From Herbaspirillum rubrisubalbicans (GTDB taxonomy: Bacteria; Pseudomonadota; Gammaproteobacteria; Burkholderiales; Burkholderiaceae_D): a stretch of 64,000 nucleotides of DNA. The notes under the pieces are model-generated. The model made no database searches and was not told the DNA's origin. It was given only the letters and a program-made list of their open reading frames with translations. Positions 1-8,846 of the stretch are shown here, in pieces. The position numbers were made by a program, and so were the translations under genes. Positions within the stretch are counted from its first letter, which is position 1. The number at the start of each line of letters is the position of its first letter. Location of the stretch: positions 5,208,001-5,272,000 of the forward strand of contig NZ_CP024996.1 in NCBI RefSeq assembly GCF_003719195.1, written 5' to 3'.

Positions 1-1739
1 GTCATGCGTTTCAAGTCATAGGTGCGCTTGATGGTGCGTACCCACTTCACCCCCACGCCCTTGACTGCAGCCTCGATCTCGTGACCGGTGCTGCGGGTCG
101 CGTTGAGGGCGCGCGAGGACAGGATGTCCTGGCCGCCCGTGGCCGAGGTGTAGTTGTTGTCGATGATGATGGTGAGGTTGTCGCTCTGGTTGAAGACCGC
201 GTTGGCCACGCCACTGGTCAAACCGTTGTGCCAGAAACCGCCATCGCCCATCACCGAGATGGCGCGCTTGCCCGCCGGCGCATTGAGCGCAGCCGCACCG
301 GCGCCACCCAGGCCGTAACCCATGGTGGTGTTGCCCAGGTTGAAGGGCGGCAGGATGGAGAACAGGTGGCAACCGATGTCGGCGCTGATGTGGTGCTCGC
401 CCAGTTCGCGCTCCACCAGTTTCATGGCGGTGAAGATGGGACGCTCGGGACAGCCGGTGCAAAATCCCGGTGGCCGCGCATGGACCGACTGGTCCAGCGT
501 GGGCAGCTTGGCCTCGGTGATGGTCTTGCTGGTGGCATTTGCATCGGCGATGGGAATGACGCGCGCGGCGGCGGCCACGGTGGCCGGTACCGATGCCGGC
601 TGCGCCGCGATGATCTGGTAACGCTCCAGGAATTCGCGCACCCCGGCCAGCACGGTGGCGGTGTTGTATTCACCGGCCAGGGGCAGCAGGTCCTTGCCGT
701 GCAGCAGCGTACTGGAACCAAGCTGGCGCAGGATGTTGGCCACGTTCTGCTCGACGAAGTTGGGCTGGCCTTCTTCCAGGACCAGGATGGCGCGCTTGCT
801 CTGGCAGAAACGCTCGAACTCAGCATCCACCAGGGGATAGGCCACGTTCATCACATACAGCGGGATCTTCGATTCACCGAACACGTCGGCCAGGCCCAGC
901 TGTTCCAGGGCGCGGATCAGGGTGTTGTAGTTGCCACCCTGCAAGGCGATGCCGACGTCGGCGGCATCTTCCGAGAAGAACTCGTTGAGCTGGCGGGAGC
1001 GAATGAACTCGATGGCAGCCGGCCAGCGCTGTTCCACCTTTTCCTTTTCATGCAGGAAGCTGGCCGGTGGCAAGACGATGCGACTCAGGTCGCGCGTCGG
1101 GTTTTCCAGCGCATCCTTGACGGTGAAGGCCGGACGGCGGTTGGCCGAGGTGACGAACTGGCCATGTACGTGGCAGGAGCGGATACGCATCTGCAACATC
1201 ACCGGCGTGCTGCTGGCTTCGGACAGATCGAAGCCATCCTTGACCGCCTGCACGATGCAAGGCAGGTTGGGACGCGGATCGAGCAGCCACATCTGCGACT
1301 TCATGGCAAAGGCATGGCTGCGTTCCTGCATGATGGAGGAACCCTCGCCATAGTCCTCGCCGACGATGATGAGCGCGCCGCCCAGCACCCCGCCCGAGGC
1401 CAGGTTGGCCAGGGCGTCCGACGCCACGTTGGTGCCCACGGTGGCCTTGAAGGTGACCGCGCCGCGCAGCGGATAGTTGACCGAGGCGGCCAGGGTGGCC
1501 GCAGCAGTGGCTTCGCTGGCGCTGTTTTCGAAACGGATGCCATGTTCGGCCAGGATGTCCTGGGCATCGGCCAGCACATCCATCAGGTGCGAAATCGGCG
1601 CGCCCTGGTAACCGGCCACGTAGGCCACGCCGGATTCCAGCAAAGCCTTGGTGACGGCGAGAATGCCCTCGCCACTGAATACTTCTCCTGCGCCCAGGCG
1701 CAGTTTCTTGACTTCTTCTACGAATGATCGCTCGGCCAT
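1..1739 (-). CDS. Indolepyruvate ferredoxin oxidoreductase, alpha-type subunit (3' part beyond window)
   Basis: Oxidises indolepyruvate (and related aryl pyruvates from amino-acid transamination) to the aryl-acetyl-CoA, passing electrons to ferredoxin. The frame opens with MAERSFVEEVKKLRLGAGE and stays open for 579 codons to the window edge, so the C-terminal end is missing. The N-terminal half is the pyrimidine-binding 2-oxoacid oxidoreductase domain (AGYQGAP, ATVGTNVASD). The later part carries CTGCPERP followed by a thiamine-diphosphate site GDGGFWHNG...DNNYTSATGG. The ATG at 1737-1739 was chosen because the family N-terminus begins there. It is divergent from the AraC-type gene at 2210, with a palindromic site about 80 bases upstream. 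Whether it is a fused alpha-beta enzyme cannot be seen. Family assignment is confident; the exact substrate is inferred. Confidence 0.85.
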   Translation of the reverse strand, partial: MAERSFVEEVKKLRLGAGEVFSGEGILAVTKALLESGVAYVAGYQGAPISHLMDVLADAQDILAEHGIRFENSASEATAAATLAASVNYPLRGAVTFKATVGTNVASDALANLASGGVLGGALIIVGEDYGEGSSIMQERSHAFAMKSQMWLLDPRPNLPCIVQAVKDGFDLSEASSTPVMLQMRIRSCHVHGQFVTSANRRPAFTVKDALENPTRDLSRIVLPPASFLHEKEKVEQRWPAAIEFIRSRQLNEFFSEDAADVGIALQGGNYNTLIRALEQLGLADVFGESKIPLYVMNVAYPLVDAEFERFCQSKRAILVLEEGQPNFVEQNVANILRQLGSSTLLHGKDLLPLAGEYNTATVLAGVREFLERYQIIAAQPASVPATVAAAARVIPIADANATSKTITEAKLPTLDQSVHARPPGFCTGCPERPIFTAMKLVERELGEHHISADIGCHLFSILPPFNLGNTTMGYGLGGAGAAALNAPAGKRAISVMGDGGFWHNGLTSGVANAVFNQSDNLTIIIDNNYTSATGGQDILSSRALNATRSTGHEIEAAVKGVGVKWVRTIKRTYDLKRM

Positions 1740-1818
1740 CGTGGTCCCCGTGTGCAGTGAATACGGCATGAAACGTCTATGGATTGCACTTTCGTTTCTC
1801 GGGACGCTTGCGTCAATA

Positions 1819-1832
1819 CATGATTAATCATG
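1819..1832. promoter_or_regulatory. Palindromic operator candidate, copy 1
   Basis: CATGATTAATCATG is a perfect 14-base inverted repeat, 80 bases upstream of the indolepyruvate oxidoreductase start. A near-identical element lies at 2088-2101. Such symmetry suits a dimeric regulator. AraC proteins more often bind direct repeats, so the binding protein is unknown. Confidence 0.5.
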
Positions 1833-2087
1833 CATTATGAGTTTTGGCAGAGGCTGGATAAAAGGCGCATTACGGGGATAGAAATGCAGGAAGTTGCCTG
1901 TCTGCCACCGTCGCCTATGGGGTTCTGTCAGTTTCCCTACTGGCCTTTAACAGAGCGGAAAGTAAATGGTTTATTCCAGTTGATTGTTGCCCGACAACTT
2001 TTCTGTGGAGATCCAGTGACTTCATGTTGCAGCGCATATTGCGCCCATGGGCCTGGCAATGAGATAAAGGCAATACAAGAACTAAAG

Positions 2088-2101
2088 CATGATTATTCAT
2101 G
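2088..2101. promoter_or_regulatory. Palindromic operator candidate, copy 2
   Basis: CATGATTATTCATG differs from copy 1 at one base and is flanked by G and C, extending the arms to 2087-2102. It lies about 110 bases upstream of the AraC-type start codon at 2210. Confidence 0.45.
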
Positions 2102-2209
2102 CACATTGGCACGGAACTTGTTAGGGAAAGGAAGTCATTCCGCCCTCTTGCCTTCCGCCATTACGACAAGAGACACGATCGCCAGACTAGCTCTGCAGAG
2201 GTAGCAGCC

Positions 2210-3235
2210 ATGATGAATGCACTCCACTCCGAATCCCGCGCGCCGCGCATGGCCATGCCGACTTCGGTCGAACGCCTGCTCAACGGCTCCAACAAGCTGT
2301 TGTTTGCCTCCTCCGACCTGGACGAAGTCCGCTCCATGGTCGGCCGCGTGATGAAACCACATCGACTGGACCTGACCGGACACGGTGAACGGCTGGACGC
2401 CCGGATGCACTACACCGCCCTGGGCGACCTGTCAGTGAGCCGCCTGCGCTATGGCTCGGCGGTGCAGATCGAACCGGGCGCACTGGATAGCTTCTTTCTG
2501 GTGCAGATGCCTCTTTTTGGGATGGCCAGCATCGAAAGCGGTGCGCAGCGCATCGATTCCTCGGTCGAACTGGCCTCGGTGCTCAGCCCCGAAGAAACCA
2601 CCCGCATGACCTGGATGGCCGGTACCGACCAGTTGATGCTGCGACTGTCGCGCTCGTTGGTGGAGCGCACCCTGGTGGGTTACCTGGGCCATCCGCTGAA
2701 CGAACCGCTACGCTTCGAACTGGGCTTTCGCTGGCGCGACTGTGCACCCTGGCAATGTATGTTGTCCTACCTGCTCGATTGCACCATCCAGCATCCCGAC
2801 CTGGCCATGCACAAGATCGTGGTCTCGCAGATCGAGCAACTGGCCGCCTCGATCCTGGTCACCTCGCATCGTCACAACCATTGCCAGGACACGCCGGCGC
2901 GGCGCAGCACCATCCTGCCGCGCCACGTGCGGCGCGCCCAGGATTATCTGGAAGCCCATGCCCACGAACCGGTCTCGGCCGAGCAACTGGCGCAGGCAGC
3001 GGGGGTGAGCGTGCGCAGCCTCTATGCCGGCTTCAAGGACTTCCTCGGCGTGAGCCCCATGCATTACCTGCGCGACCTGCGCATGGAACGGGCGCGTGCC
3101 GAGCTCATGAGTGGCGACGCCAATCACGTAGCCGGGGTGGCCTTGCGCTGGGGTTTCGCGCATATGGGACGCTTCAGCAATGAATACAAGCAGCGCTATG
3201 GCGAGTCGCCCAGCAAGACGCTGCGCACCCACTAA
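2210..3235 (+). CDS. AraC-family transcriptional regulator
   Basis: A 341-residue regulator with an N-terminal ligand-sensing region of the AraC_binding_2 type and a C-terminal double helix-turn-helix. The first HTH is near EPVSAEQLAQAAGVSVRSLY and the second is around VAGVALRWGFAHMGRFSNEY, ending in the typical RYGESPSKTLR. The frame is open upstream to 2099, but ATG at 2210 is preceded by GAGG at a usable distance and begins a typical N-terminus, so it is preferred. It stands between the indolepyruvate oxidoreductase gene and the StyA-type operon, so it may control one or both in response to an aromatic ligand. That role is inferred from position. Confidence 0.85.
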   Translation: MMNALHSESRAPRMAMPTSVERLLNGSNKLLFASSDLDEVRSMVGRVMKPHRLDLTGHGERLDARMHYTALGDLSVSRLRYGSAVQIEPGALDSFFLVQMPLFGMASIESGAQRIDSSVELASVLSPEETTRMTWMAGTDQLMLRLSRSLVERTLVGYLGHPLNEPLRFELGFRWRDCAPWQCMLSYLLDCTIQHPDLAMHKIVVSQIEQLAASILVTSHRHNHCQDTPARRSTILPRHVRRAQDYLEAHAHEPVSAEQLAQAAGVSVRSLYAGFKDFLGVSPMHYLRDLRMERARAELMSGDANHVAGVALRWGFAHMGRFSNEYKQRYGESPSKTLRTH

Positions 3236-3252
3236 ACCGACTCTGCGCACAT

Positions 3253-3283
3253 AAAAAAGGACGCCGAAAAAAACCGGCGCCCC
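3253..3283 (-). terminator. Rho-independent terminator of the StyA-type operon
   Basis: Read on the minus strand, a GC stem (GGCGCCGG pairing with CGGCGTCC, one bulge) closes a seven-T loop and is followed by TTTTTT. It lies 30 bases after the stop of the FAD oxidoreductase gene. On the plus strand no T-run follows, so it would serve the AraC gene poorly. Confidence 0.75.
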
Positions 3284-3313
3284 AAACCCTCCAGACCAGA
3301 GAGAAGACCGTTT

Positions 3314-4939
3314 TCAGCGCGGCGCCAGCCGTTGCGCCACCAGATACCCGGACCCGGCTCCCAGGCCCGGCCCCGGATGGGTACTGGCACCAATCTGGAA
3401 GACATTGGCCACGCTGGTCTGATGCCCGCGCGCACCGTGACTGCCGGCGAAGGGCCGCAGCCAGAAGAACTGGTCCGGCGAACACACCCCCGAATAGGGG
3501 TCGCCACCGACCAGATTGCAATTGAGCGCTTCAAGATCCGCAGGTGAATACGCGCGCCGGCCCACGACGCGCTGCCCCAGTCCCGGCATGACCTGTTCCA
3601 GCCGCGCCTGCACGCGGTCGGCGAAGGCTTCACGCACGGCCTCGTTCCAGCGCCCATCGGCAGGAACGGCAATCTGGCCGGCGCCATCGCCCTTGATGCG
3701 GCTGGGCAGTTCCTGCATCTGTATCCACAGGATCCAGCCGCCCGCTGGCGCCCGTCCCGGATCGACCACAGTCGGCTGACCGATGGCCAGGGTCGGGCGG
3801 GCCGGCAGCCAACCATTGCAGGCTTCTGTGACATTGGCGCAGACCTGCTCTATGCTTTCGGTGAGGTGTACCAGCGGCACCTGCAGCAGTTCCGGCGTGC
3901 GCCAGGCCGGAGGCGCATTGAGCGCGAAGTGAATCTGCATGGCTCCACGCCCGAACTGGTAGCCCTCGGCGCGCTGGCGCAGCTGGGCCGGCACGTCTTG
4001 CAGCAGACGGCCATATAACTGGGGCGGCGTGACATTGCACACCACGGCCTGACGCGCTTGGAGCTGCGTGCCATCGGCCAATTGCACACCGGTCGCGCGC
4101 TGCTGGCGACCCTGGCCGGTAGTGAGAATGCGCGCCACCTCGGCCTGGGTGCGCAAGGTGCCGCCATGCGCGGTGATCACCTGTGACAGCGCCGCCACCA
4201 ACTGGCTGCCGCCGCCCTTGACCACCGGCATTCCGCCACTGACCACGGCAGCAAAGGTGAGCTTGCCGATCAGGGCCGAGGTGGCGTCATCCGGGCCCAG
4301 GCCCGAATGCAGTACCCAGGGCGCAATCATGGCGCGCGCCAGGTCGGACTTCAGGTTACGCTGCGCCCAACGCCGGAAACTTTCCATCGACTCGCCGCCG
4401 AAGGCCAGCAAGCCATCCAGCCCACGCTGGCGCCACTGGGAAAACAATAGCCGCAGCAGCTTCCAGCCATACGGGTCGCTGCCCAGCAAGCCGAAAGTCA
4501 AGGCCGCGTCCTGGCCGAACAGGCGATTGGCCATGGCCAGCAGGGCCGCGCCATCGCCCGGCGCCAGCGCATCGATGCGCGCGGCGGCGTCGGCCAGGTC
4601 CTGACGCAGTGCCAGACCTTGACCATCGGGGGTGACCAGGCCGGTGGCATAGGCCGACTGCAAGAATTCCAGGCCGGCTGTCTTGAGGTCATCGGCCAGT
4701 TCGGCATAGCCGGGACTGCCCATGAAGAGCGGATACCAGGACGACAAGACCTCGTGGGTATAGCCGGAAAACAAGGTCTCGGTGCGGATGCAGCCACCGG
4801 CGCGGTCATTGCGTTCCAGCACCAGCACGCGCTTGCCGCGCTTGGCCAGCAAGGCCGCGCCGACCAGCGAATTGATGCCGCTGCCGACGAAGATCACATC
4901 GGCCGCATCCACAGCAGAAGAGGAAGGTACGCTGGTCAT
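3314..4939 (-). CDS. FAD-dependent oxidoreductase, phytoene desaturase / PYROXD2-like
   Basis: A 541-residue flavoprotein of the amine oxidase / phytoene dehydrogenase superfamily. Residues about 14-50 form the dinucleotide-binding fold (VGSGINSLVGAALLAKRGK, then VLERNDRAGGCIRTE). The C-terminus carries the second FAD-contact region (FQIGASTHPGPGLGAGSGYLV), as in CrtI-like proteins. No carotenoid genes are nearby, so it is probably a desaturase or oxidase acting in the adjacent pathway. It is the last gene of the operon: its start follows the cyclase-family stop by four bases, with GAGG at the junction. The terminator lies at 3253-3283. The substrate cannot be read from the sequence. Confidence 0.75.
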   Translation of the reverse strand: MTSVPSSSAVDAADVIFVGSGINSLVGAALLAKRGKRVLVLERNDRAGGCIRTETLFSGYTHEVLSSWYPLFMGSPGYAELADDLKTAGLEFLQSAYATGLVTPDGQGLALRQDLADAAARIDALAPGDGAALLAMANRLFGQDAALTFGLLGSDPYGWKLLRLLFSQWRQRGLDGLLAFGGESMESFRRWAQRNLKSDLARAMIAPWVLHSGLGPDDATSALIGKLTFAAVVSGGMPVVKGGGSQLVAALSQVITAHGGTLRTQAEVARILTTGQGRQQRATGVQLADGTQLQARQAVVCNVTPPQLYGRLLQDVPAQLRQRAEGYQFGRGAMQIHFALNAPPAWRTPELLQVPLVHLTESIEQVCANVTEACNGWLPARPTLAIGQPTVVDPGRAPAGGWILWIQMQELPSRIKGDGAGQIAVPADGRWNEAVREAFADRVQARLEQVMPGLGQRVVGRRAYSPADLEALNCNLVGGDPYSGVCSPDQFFWLRPFAGSHGARGHQTSVANVFQIGASTHPGPGLGAGSGYLVAQRLAPR

Positions 4940-4943
4940 ACCC

Positions 4944-5741
4944 TCACTCCACCAGCGCCAGCACGCGCAAGGGACTGCCAGAGCCGCCTTCGATCTTCAG
5001 CGGCGCCGAGAAGATCAGCGCGCCTTGCGGCGGCAACTGGTCCAGGTTGCACAGGCATTGCAGGCCATAGCGATTGGCGCCATGCATCAGGGTATGGCAG
5101 GGATAGGGCAGCGGCCAGGCATAGGACTGGCCGGCATCGGTATTGATGGTTTCCACGCCGAAGCCATGCACACGGCGCTGGTGGATCAGCCACTCTACCG
5201 CAGCCTGGGTGGGGCCTGGAGTGTGGGCGCCATCTTCACGCAGGTTGAGGAAGGCAGCAGCATCATTCACACGGTGCGACCAGTCGGTGCGCAACAAGAC
5301 CCAGGCACCGGCGGCAATGGCGCCGTGGCGCGCTTCCCATTGCTCCAGGAAAGGCACATCGAGCAGCCAGTCTTCATTGGCCGCCACTGCGGCGCTGGCA
5401 TCGATCACCACCGCTGGCGCGACGAAGTTGCCGGGGGCGATGGTGTCTACACTGTTGCCGGGATGGTCGCGCCCGCTGATCCAGTGTACCGGCGCATCGA
5501 AGTGGGTTCCGGTGTGCTCGCCGCAGGAGAAGTTGTTCCAGTACCAGGCCGGGCCGGCTTCATCGTAGTGCGAGATGCGTTCGATCTTGAAGCCCTGCAC
5601 CTGACCGAATTGCGGCGGCAGTTGCAGCGCGGGGAAGGACGGCGAGAGGGTCTGGGTCAGGTCGACCACGCGCAGGCGGCCATCGGACAGACCGGCAGCC
5701 AGGGCGGGCAACAGTGCAGTGGATGTGGCGGGGGATGCCAT
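4944..5741 (-). CDS. Cyclase-family metal hydrolase (isatin hydrolase / kynurenine formamidase type)
   Basis: A 265-residue member of the cyclase family (PF04199), which includes kynurenine formamidase and isatin hydrolase. The metal-binding signature HTGTHFDAPVHW is seen at about residues 76-87. Known members hydrolyse cyclic amides or N-formyl groups; isatin hydrolase opens isatin to isatinate. In an operon with a StyA-like oxygenase, which can form indoxyl and isatin-type products from indole, an isatin hydrolase role is attractive. It remains inference. AAGGAG precedes the ATG by seven bases. It lies between the flavin reductase (23-base gap) and the FAD oxidoreductase. Confidence 0.8.
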   Translation of the reverse strand: MASPATSTALLPALAAGLSDGRLRVVDLTQTLSPSFPALQLPPQFGQVQGFKIERISHYDEAGPAWYWNNFSCGEHTGTHFDAPVHWISGRDHPGNSVDTIAPGNFVAPAVVIDASAAVAANEDWLLDVPFLEQWEARHGAIAAGAWVLLRTDWSHRVNDAAAFLNLREDGAHTPGPTQAAVEWLIHQRRVHGFGVETINTDAGQSYAWPLPYPCHTLMHGANRYGLQCLCNLDQLPPQGALIFSAPLKIEGGSGSPLRVLALVE

Positions 5742-5764
5742 GGAGGGCTCCTTGTGGGGATCGG

Positions 5765-6313
5765 TCAGGACGAGGCCTGCAGCGCCGTAAAGCGCCCGGC
5801 ATGGAATACCAGCGGTGCGGCCGGCTGGTGGTTGGTGCGCACGATGCGCCCGACCATCAGCAGGTGGTCACCTACGGTACGGCAATGGTCATGCTCGCAC
5901 ACCAGCACCGTCAAAGCATCCTCAACGACGGGTAAGCCTTCCGGTGCGTGCGCCAGGGACACACCCTCGAACTTGTCGACGATGGCCGGGCTGGCAAAGC
6001 GGCGCGCCAGTTCTTCCTGACCATCAGCCAAGACGTTGATGGCGAAGTGCGAACAGTCGCGGAAGGCTTCCAGGTTGGGCGAGTGATTGACCAGGCTCCA
6101 CAGCACCAGTGGCGGATCCAGCGAGAGCGAGGCAAAGGAATTGATGGTCAAGCCCACCGGGCGTCCGCTGGCGGTGCGCATGGTCACGATGGCCACGCCT
6201 GTGGGATAGGCGCCCATCAGGTTGCGCAGGGTGCGTGGGGCGAGGTCGGTCTGGCCCCAGGGAGCCAGGACCGGAGCGGGGTCGGCGGCGAGCAGGGTGG
6301 CGGTGGTGGACAT
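5765..6313 (-). CDS. Flavin reductase (StyB / HpaC-like), partner of the monooxygenase
   Basis: A 182-residue flavin reductase domain protein. Recognisable features are the segment MGAYPTGVAIVT near residue 33, TINSFASLSLDPPLVLW, and HFAINVLADGQEELARRF. Such proteins use NAD(P)H to reduce free FAD or FMN, which diffuses to a two-component monooxygenase. Its gene directly follows the StyA-like oxygenase gene (nine-base gap), the classic StyA-StyB arrangement. GAGGAG precedes the ATG. About 12 residues longer than typical StyB at the N-terminus. Confidence 0.85.
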   Translation of the reverse strand: MSTTATLLAADPAPVLAPWGQTDLAPRTLRNLMGAYPTGVAIVTMRTASGRPVGLTINSFASLSLDPPLVLWSLVNHSPNLEAFRDCSHFAINVLADGQEELARRFASPAIVDKFEGVSLAHAPEGLPVVEDALTVLVCEHDHCRTVGDHLLMVGRIVRTNHQPAAPLVFHAGRFTALQASS

Positions 6314-6322
6314 GATCGCTCC

Positions 6323-7573
6323 TCAAGCCGCAACCGCAAGGGCCTTGGCCTGGTGGCCGGCCACCAGTTCATCACAGGCCTGGGCATCGGCCCACCAGGG
6401 GAAGTAGCGCGGCGGGTGATTGAAGCCTTCGGCGATTTGCTTGGCCAGCGACGGCATCTGGCCGGCGGCGCCCAGTAAACCCAGGATATGCGGCGGCGGC
6501 GGGGTCAGCAGCGAATTGGTCCATTGCACCACCCACTGGGCGTAGTCCCAGAATTGTTCGAAGGTCTGTTCCATCCAATCGCGGGTATAGGGCTTGTCGC
6601 CGTGGGCCAGGATCGCATCCAGGTAGACCTTGGCGGCCTTGGTGGCATTGTTGGCACCCTGCCCCGTGATGGGGTCGTTGGTGGCCACGGCATCGCCCAG
6701 GCCGAACACCAGGCGGCCCGATGGTAGCGTCAACACCGGCTTGCGCACGGTGGGCGCAAAGGAACCTGCGAGGATGCCCTTGTCGTCGGTCAGTTCGATC
6801 TGTTCTGCGCGCGAGGCTTCCCAGGGCAGGTAGGTCTGCAAGAAACGCTTGGAGGTTTCCAGGTGCTCCTGCGGCGTGCGCACTTCGCGCCAGCAATCCA
6901 GCGGGCCGCCGGGGATGCCTTCGAAGACCATGATGTCGCAGGGACCGGAGAGGGTCAGGGCCGGGAAGACGAAATATTCGCCCACGCCGGGGATCAGGTT
7001 GAAGGCCACGCTGGAATACTCCGGCTGGGGCTTAAGGCCATGCACGTAGGTCAGCGCCAGCGAACGCTGCGGCTTGTCGAAGGGAGAACGGGTGGCATCG
7101 CGTTCGAACAGCTTGACCACTTCGCCCTTGCCGGCGGCCAGGATCACCAGGTCATGTTGCTCGGCCAGGGTTTCCAGTTCGGCCACGCCGGCATCCTGGA
7201 TCAAGACCTTGCCGCCGCGCACCTCGACCTGCTCCAGCCAGGACGACATCTTCAGACGCTGATCCACCGCCTGGGCCGGGCGGTCCAGGCGTGCGCTCCA
7301 ATCGATGGCCTTGGCACCGGCCACTTCGGGATGTGGCACGGCAAAGCTGATGCCCTGCACCGGCGGACACAGGGCTTCCCAGTCATTGATACCCAGGTCG
7401 CGTTCAATCTGCAGCGATGGATCGAACATACACTGGCTGGACATGACCTTGCCACCGCGCAGGTCATCAGGCGTGCGATTGGTCACCACGGTGACCTGGT
7501 AACCTTGCTTGAGCAAACCAAAAGCCAGCGGTAGACCGGCTTGACCACCACCTACGATAGCGATGCTACGCAT
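6323..7573 (-). CDS. StyA-like FAD monooxygenase (styrene/indole monooxygenase family)
   Basis: A 416-residue protein matching the length and layout of styrene monooxygenase StyA and indole oxygenases. It has an N-terminal FAD fold VGGGQAGLPLAFGLLKQGY, YVHG in the central domain, and GDAVATNDPITGQGANNA in the FAD-pyrophosphate region near residue 300. Enzymes of this class epoxidise styrene or the C2-C3 bond of indole using FADH2 supplied by a reductase, which is encoded next. AGGAG precedes the ATG. It lies between an SDR gene (upstream) and the reductase gene. The combination of oxygenase, reductase, SDR and cyclase-family hydrolase resembles indole degradation clusters described in Acinetobacter and Cupriavidus. 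The substrate is inferred. Confidence 0.85.
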   Translation of the reverse strand: MRSIAIVGGGQAGLPLAFGLLKQGYQVTVVTNRTPDDLRGGKVMSSQCMFDPSLQIERDLGINDWEALCPPVQGISFAVPHPEVAGAKAIDWSARLDRPAQAVDQRLKMSSWLEQVEVRGGKVLIQDAGVAELETLAEQHDLVILAAGKGEVVKLFERDATRSPFDKPQRSLALTYVHGLKPQPEYSSVAFNLIPGVGEYFVFPALTLSGPCDIMVFEGIPGGPLDCWREVRTPQEHLETSKRFLQTYLPWEASRAEQIELTDDKGILAGSFAPTVRKPVLTLPSGRLVFGLGDAVATNDPITGQGANNATKAAKVYLDAILAHGDKPYTRDWMEQTFEQFWDYAQWVVQWTNSLLTPPPPHILGLLGAAGQMPSLAKQIAEGFNHPPRYFPWWADAQACDELVAGHQAKALAVAA

Positions 7574-7636
7574 GATATTTCTCCTCTCGATGTCAATCGA
7601 CTAAATTGTTATAAATCGTATAAATCATTTATCGTT

Positions 7637-8425
7637 TCATTGCGCCAAACGTGGAATGGCTGGCACCGCCTGCTCCGGCCCCATCGCCGAATAGCCGCCA
7701 TCGACTGCATAGTCGGCGCCGGTGACGAAGGACGCATGGCCGGAGAGCAGGAAGGCCACCACGTCGGCCACCTCTTCGGGATTGCCCACGCGCTTGAGCA
7801 GATGGAAGTCCGCAGCCACGCGGTCGGTCTTGGCGCGGTCGCCACCGGTCAACTCATCCATCACGCGCGACCAGGTCCAACCGGGCGAGACCGAATTGAC
7901 GCGGATGGCATCGCCAGCAAAGTCCATGGCCATGTTGCGCGTGACCTGCACCAGCGCCGCCTTGGAAACCGGGTAGAGCCAGCGCCCGGTCTGTGCCACC
8001 TTGGAAGAGATGCTGGTGAAGTTGACGATGGCGCCGCCCCCACCCTTGACCAGGTAGGGCCGCACAGCATGGGCGGCCATCACCGCGCTGACCAGGTTCA
8101 CGTCCAGGGTCTTGAGCCAGTCCTGACGCGAAGAGGCGGCGCCATCGTCCAGGTAGGACGCCGCCAGGTTGACCAGGAAGTCGAGCCGGCCGAAATGCGC
8201 GGCCACTTCTTCCACGGCGTGGCTCACCTGGGCGTCATCGGTGATGTCCACGCGCCAGAAGCGACAGGCGCTGCGGTCTTCGCCCGCAACCCGCTGGCCG
8301 CCATCGGCATCGATGTCGAACAGCGCGACCTTGACGCCATAACTGCGCAGGCGCGCAACCACGCCTGCACCGATCAGGGTGGCGCCGCCGGTGACGACAG
8401 CCACTTTGCCTTCGAGATCTTTCAT
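7637..8425 (-). CDS. Short-chain dehydrogenase/reductase
   Basis: A 262-residue classical SDR. It has the coenzyme site TGGATLIGAGV near residue 12, NLAA near 88, and a catalytic YPVSK preceded by the Ser of FTSISS. The C-terminus is the usual VTGADYAVDGGYS. The frame extends 40 codons upstream, but ATG at 8425 starts the family N-terminus (MKDLEGKVAVVTGG). It is the first gene of the operon; a 63-base AT-rich gap separates it from the StyA-like gene. In indole clusters an SDR oxidises the dihydrodiol or hydroxyindolinone intermediate. By analogy it may act just after the oxygenase. Confidence 0.8.
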   Translation of the reverse strand: MKDLEGKVAVVTGGATLIGAGVVARLRSYGVKVALFDIDADGGQRVAGEDRSACRFWRVDITDDAQVSHAVEEVAAHFGRLDFLVNLAASYLDDGAASSRQDWLKTLDVNLVSAVMAAHAVRPYLVKGGGGAIVNFTSISSKVAQTGRWLYPVSKAALVQVTRNMAMDFAGDAIRVNSVSPGWTWSRVMDELTGGDRAKTDRVAADFHLLKRVGNPEEVADVVAFLLSGHASFVTGADYAVDGGYSAMGPEQAVPAIPRLAQ

Positions 8426-8846
8426 TGCGCTAACCCTCTGTTGTCTGTTGTGGTGAAGCAGGACGGAGCTTGTTGCTACGCCGTCGCTGCGCCTGCAATG
8501 AATAATGGACGCAGCACGGCGCAACACCCTATCCGCCACGCGCACGGGCTATCCATCATTTGCGGCAATTTGAGGATGGCGCGCTGCGGTGGCTGCCTGC
8601 TTGCCACAGGGCAAGCAGGAGTTCAGCGCAGCCGCAACTTTTTGCAGCCAGGGGATAGCGATGACCGGATCTGGATCATCGCTTTGGCATCGATAGCTTG
8701 ATGATTGATCTGCCTCAATTCACCAACACGCCAGGCCACTCCACCAGCCATGCGGGATGTCGCGCACGGCGGACCGGCAAGTGCTGAAGCGAGCGCGTCG
8801 TTGACGTCTGACCTGACACCCACCATTTCATACACAGAGGGAAATC
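8426..8846. promoter_or_regulatory. Divergent promoter region of the StyA-type operon and the outer-membrane protein gene
   Basis: This 421-base gap separates divergent transcription units and holds no convincing gene. It contains a perfect 10-base-stem hairpin at 8596-8619 with a four-base loop and no T-run. At 8701-8710, ATGATTGATC matches nine of ten bases of the palindrome arm at 1819-1832, which hints at a shared regulator. Confidence 0.45.

Larger units (their letters stand above)
1740..2209. promoter_or_regulatory. Divergent intergenic region with two related palindromes
   Basis: This 470-base AT-richer region separates the indolepyruvate oxidoreductase gene (minus) from the AraC-family gene (plus) and should hold both promoters. 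It contains a perfect 14-base palindrome near one gene and a near-perfect copy near the other, listed separately. An open frame at 1830-2204 has no family resemblance and was not taken as a gene. Confidence 0.6.

Noticed and set aside
81..1727. 548-codon plus-strand open frame
   Set aside because: Opposite the indolepyruvate oxidoreductase gene, whose minus-strand translation has clear TPP and substrate motifs; the plus frame has none.
1830..2204. 124-codon plus-strand frame in the divergent region
   Set aside because: No ribosome site or family features, and it overlaps the operator and promoter region of the AraC-type gene.
8690..8715. Possible sigma-54 promoter (TTGGCA ... CTTGA)
   Set aside because: Spacing between the GG and GC elements is wrong by two bases and the second element lacks GC.
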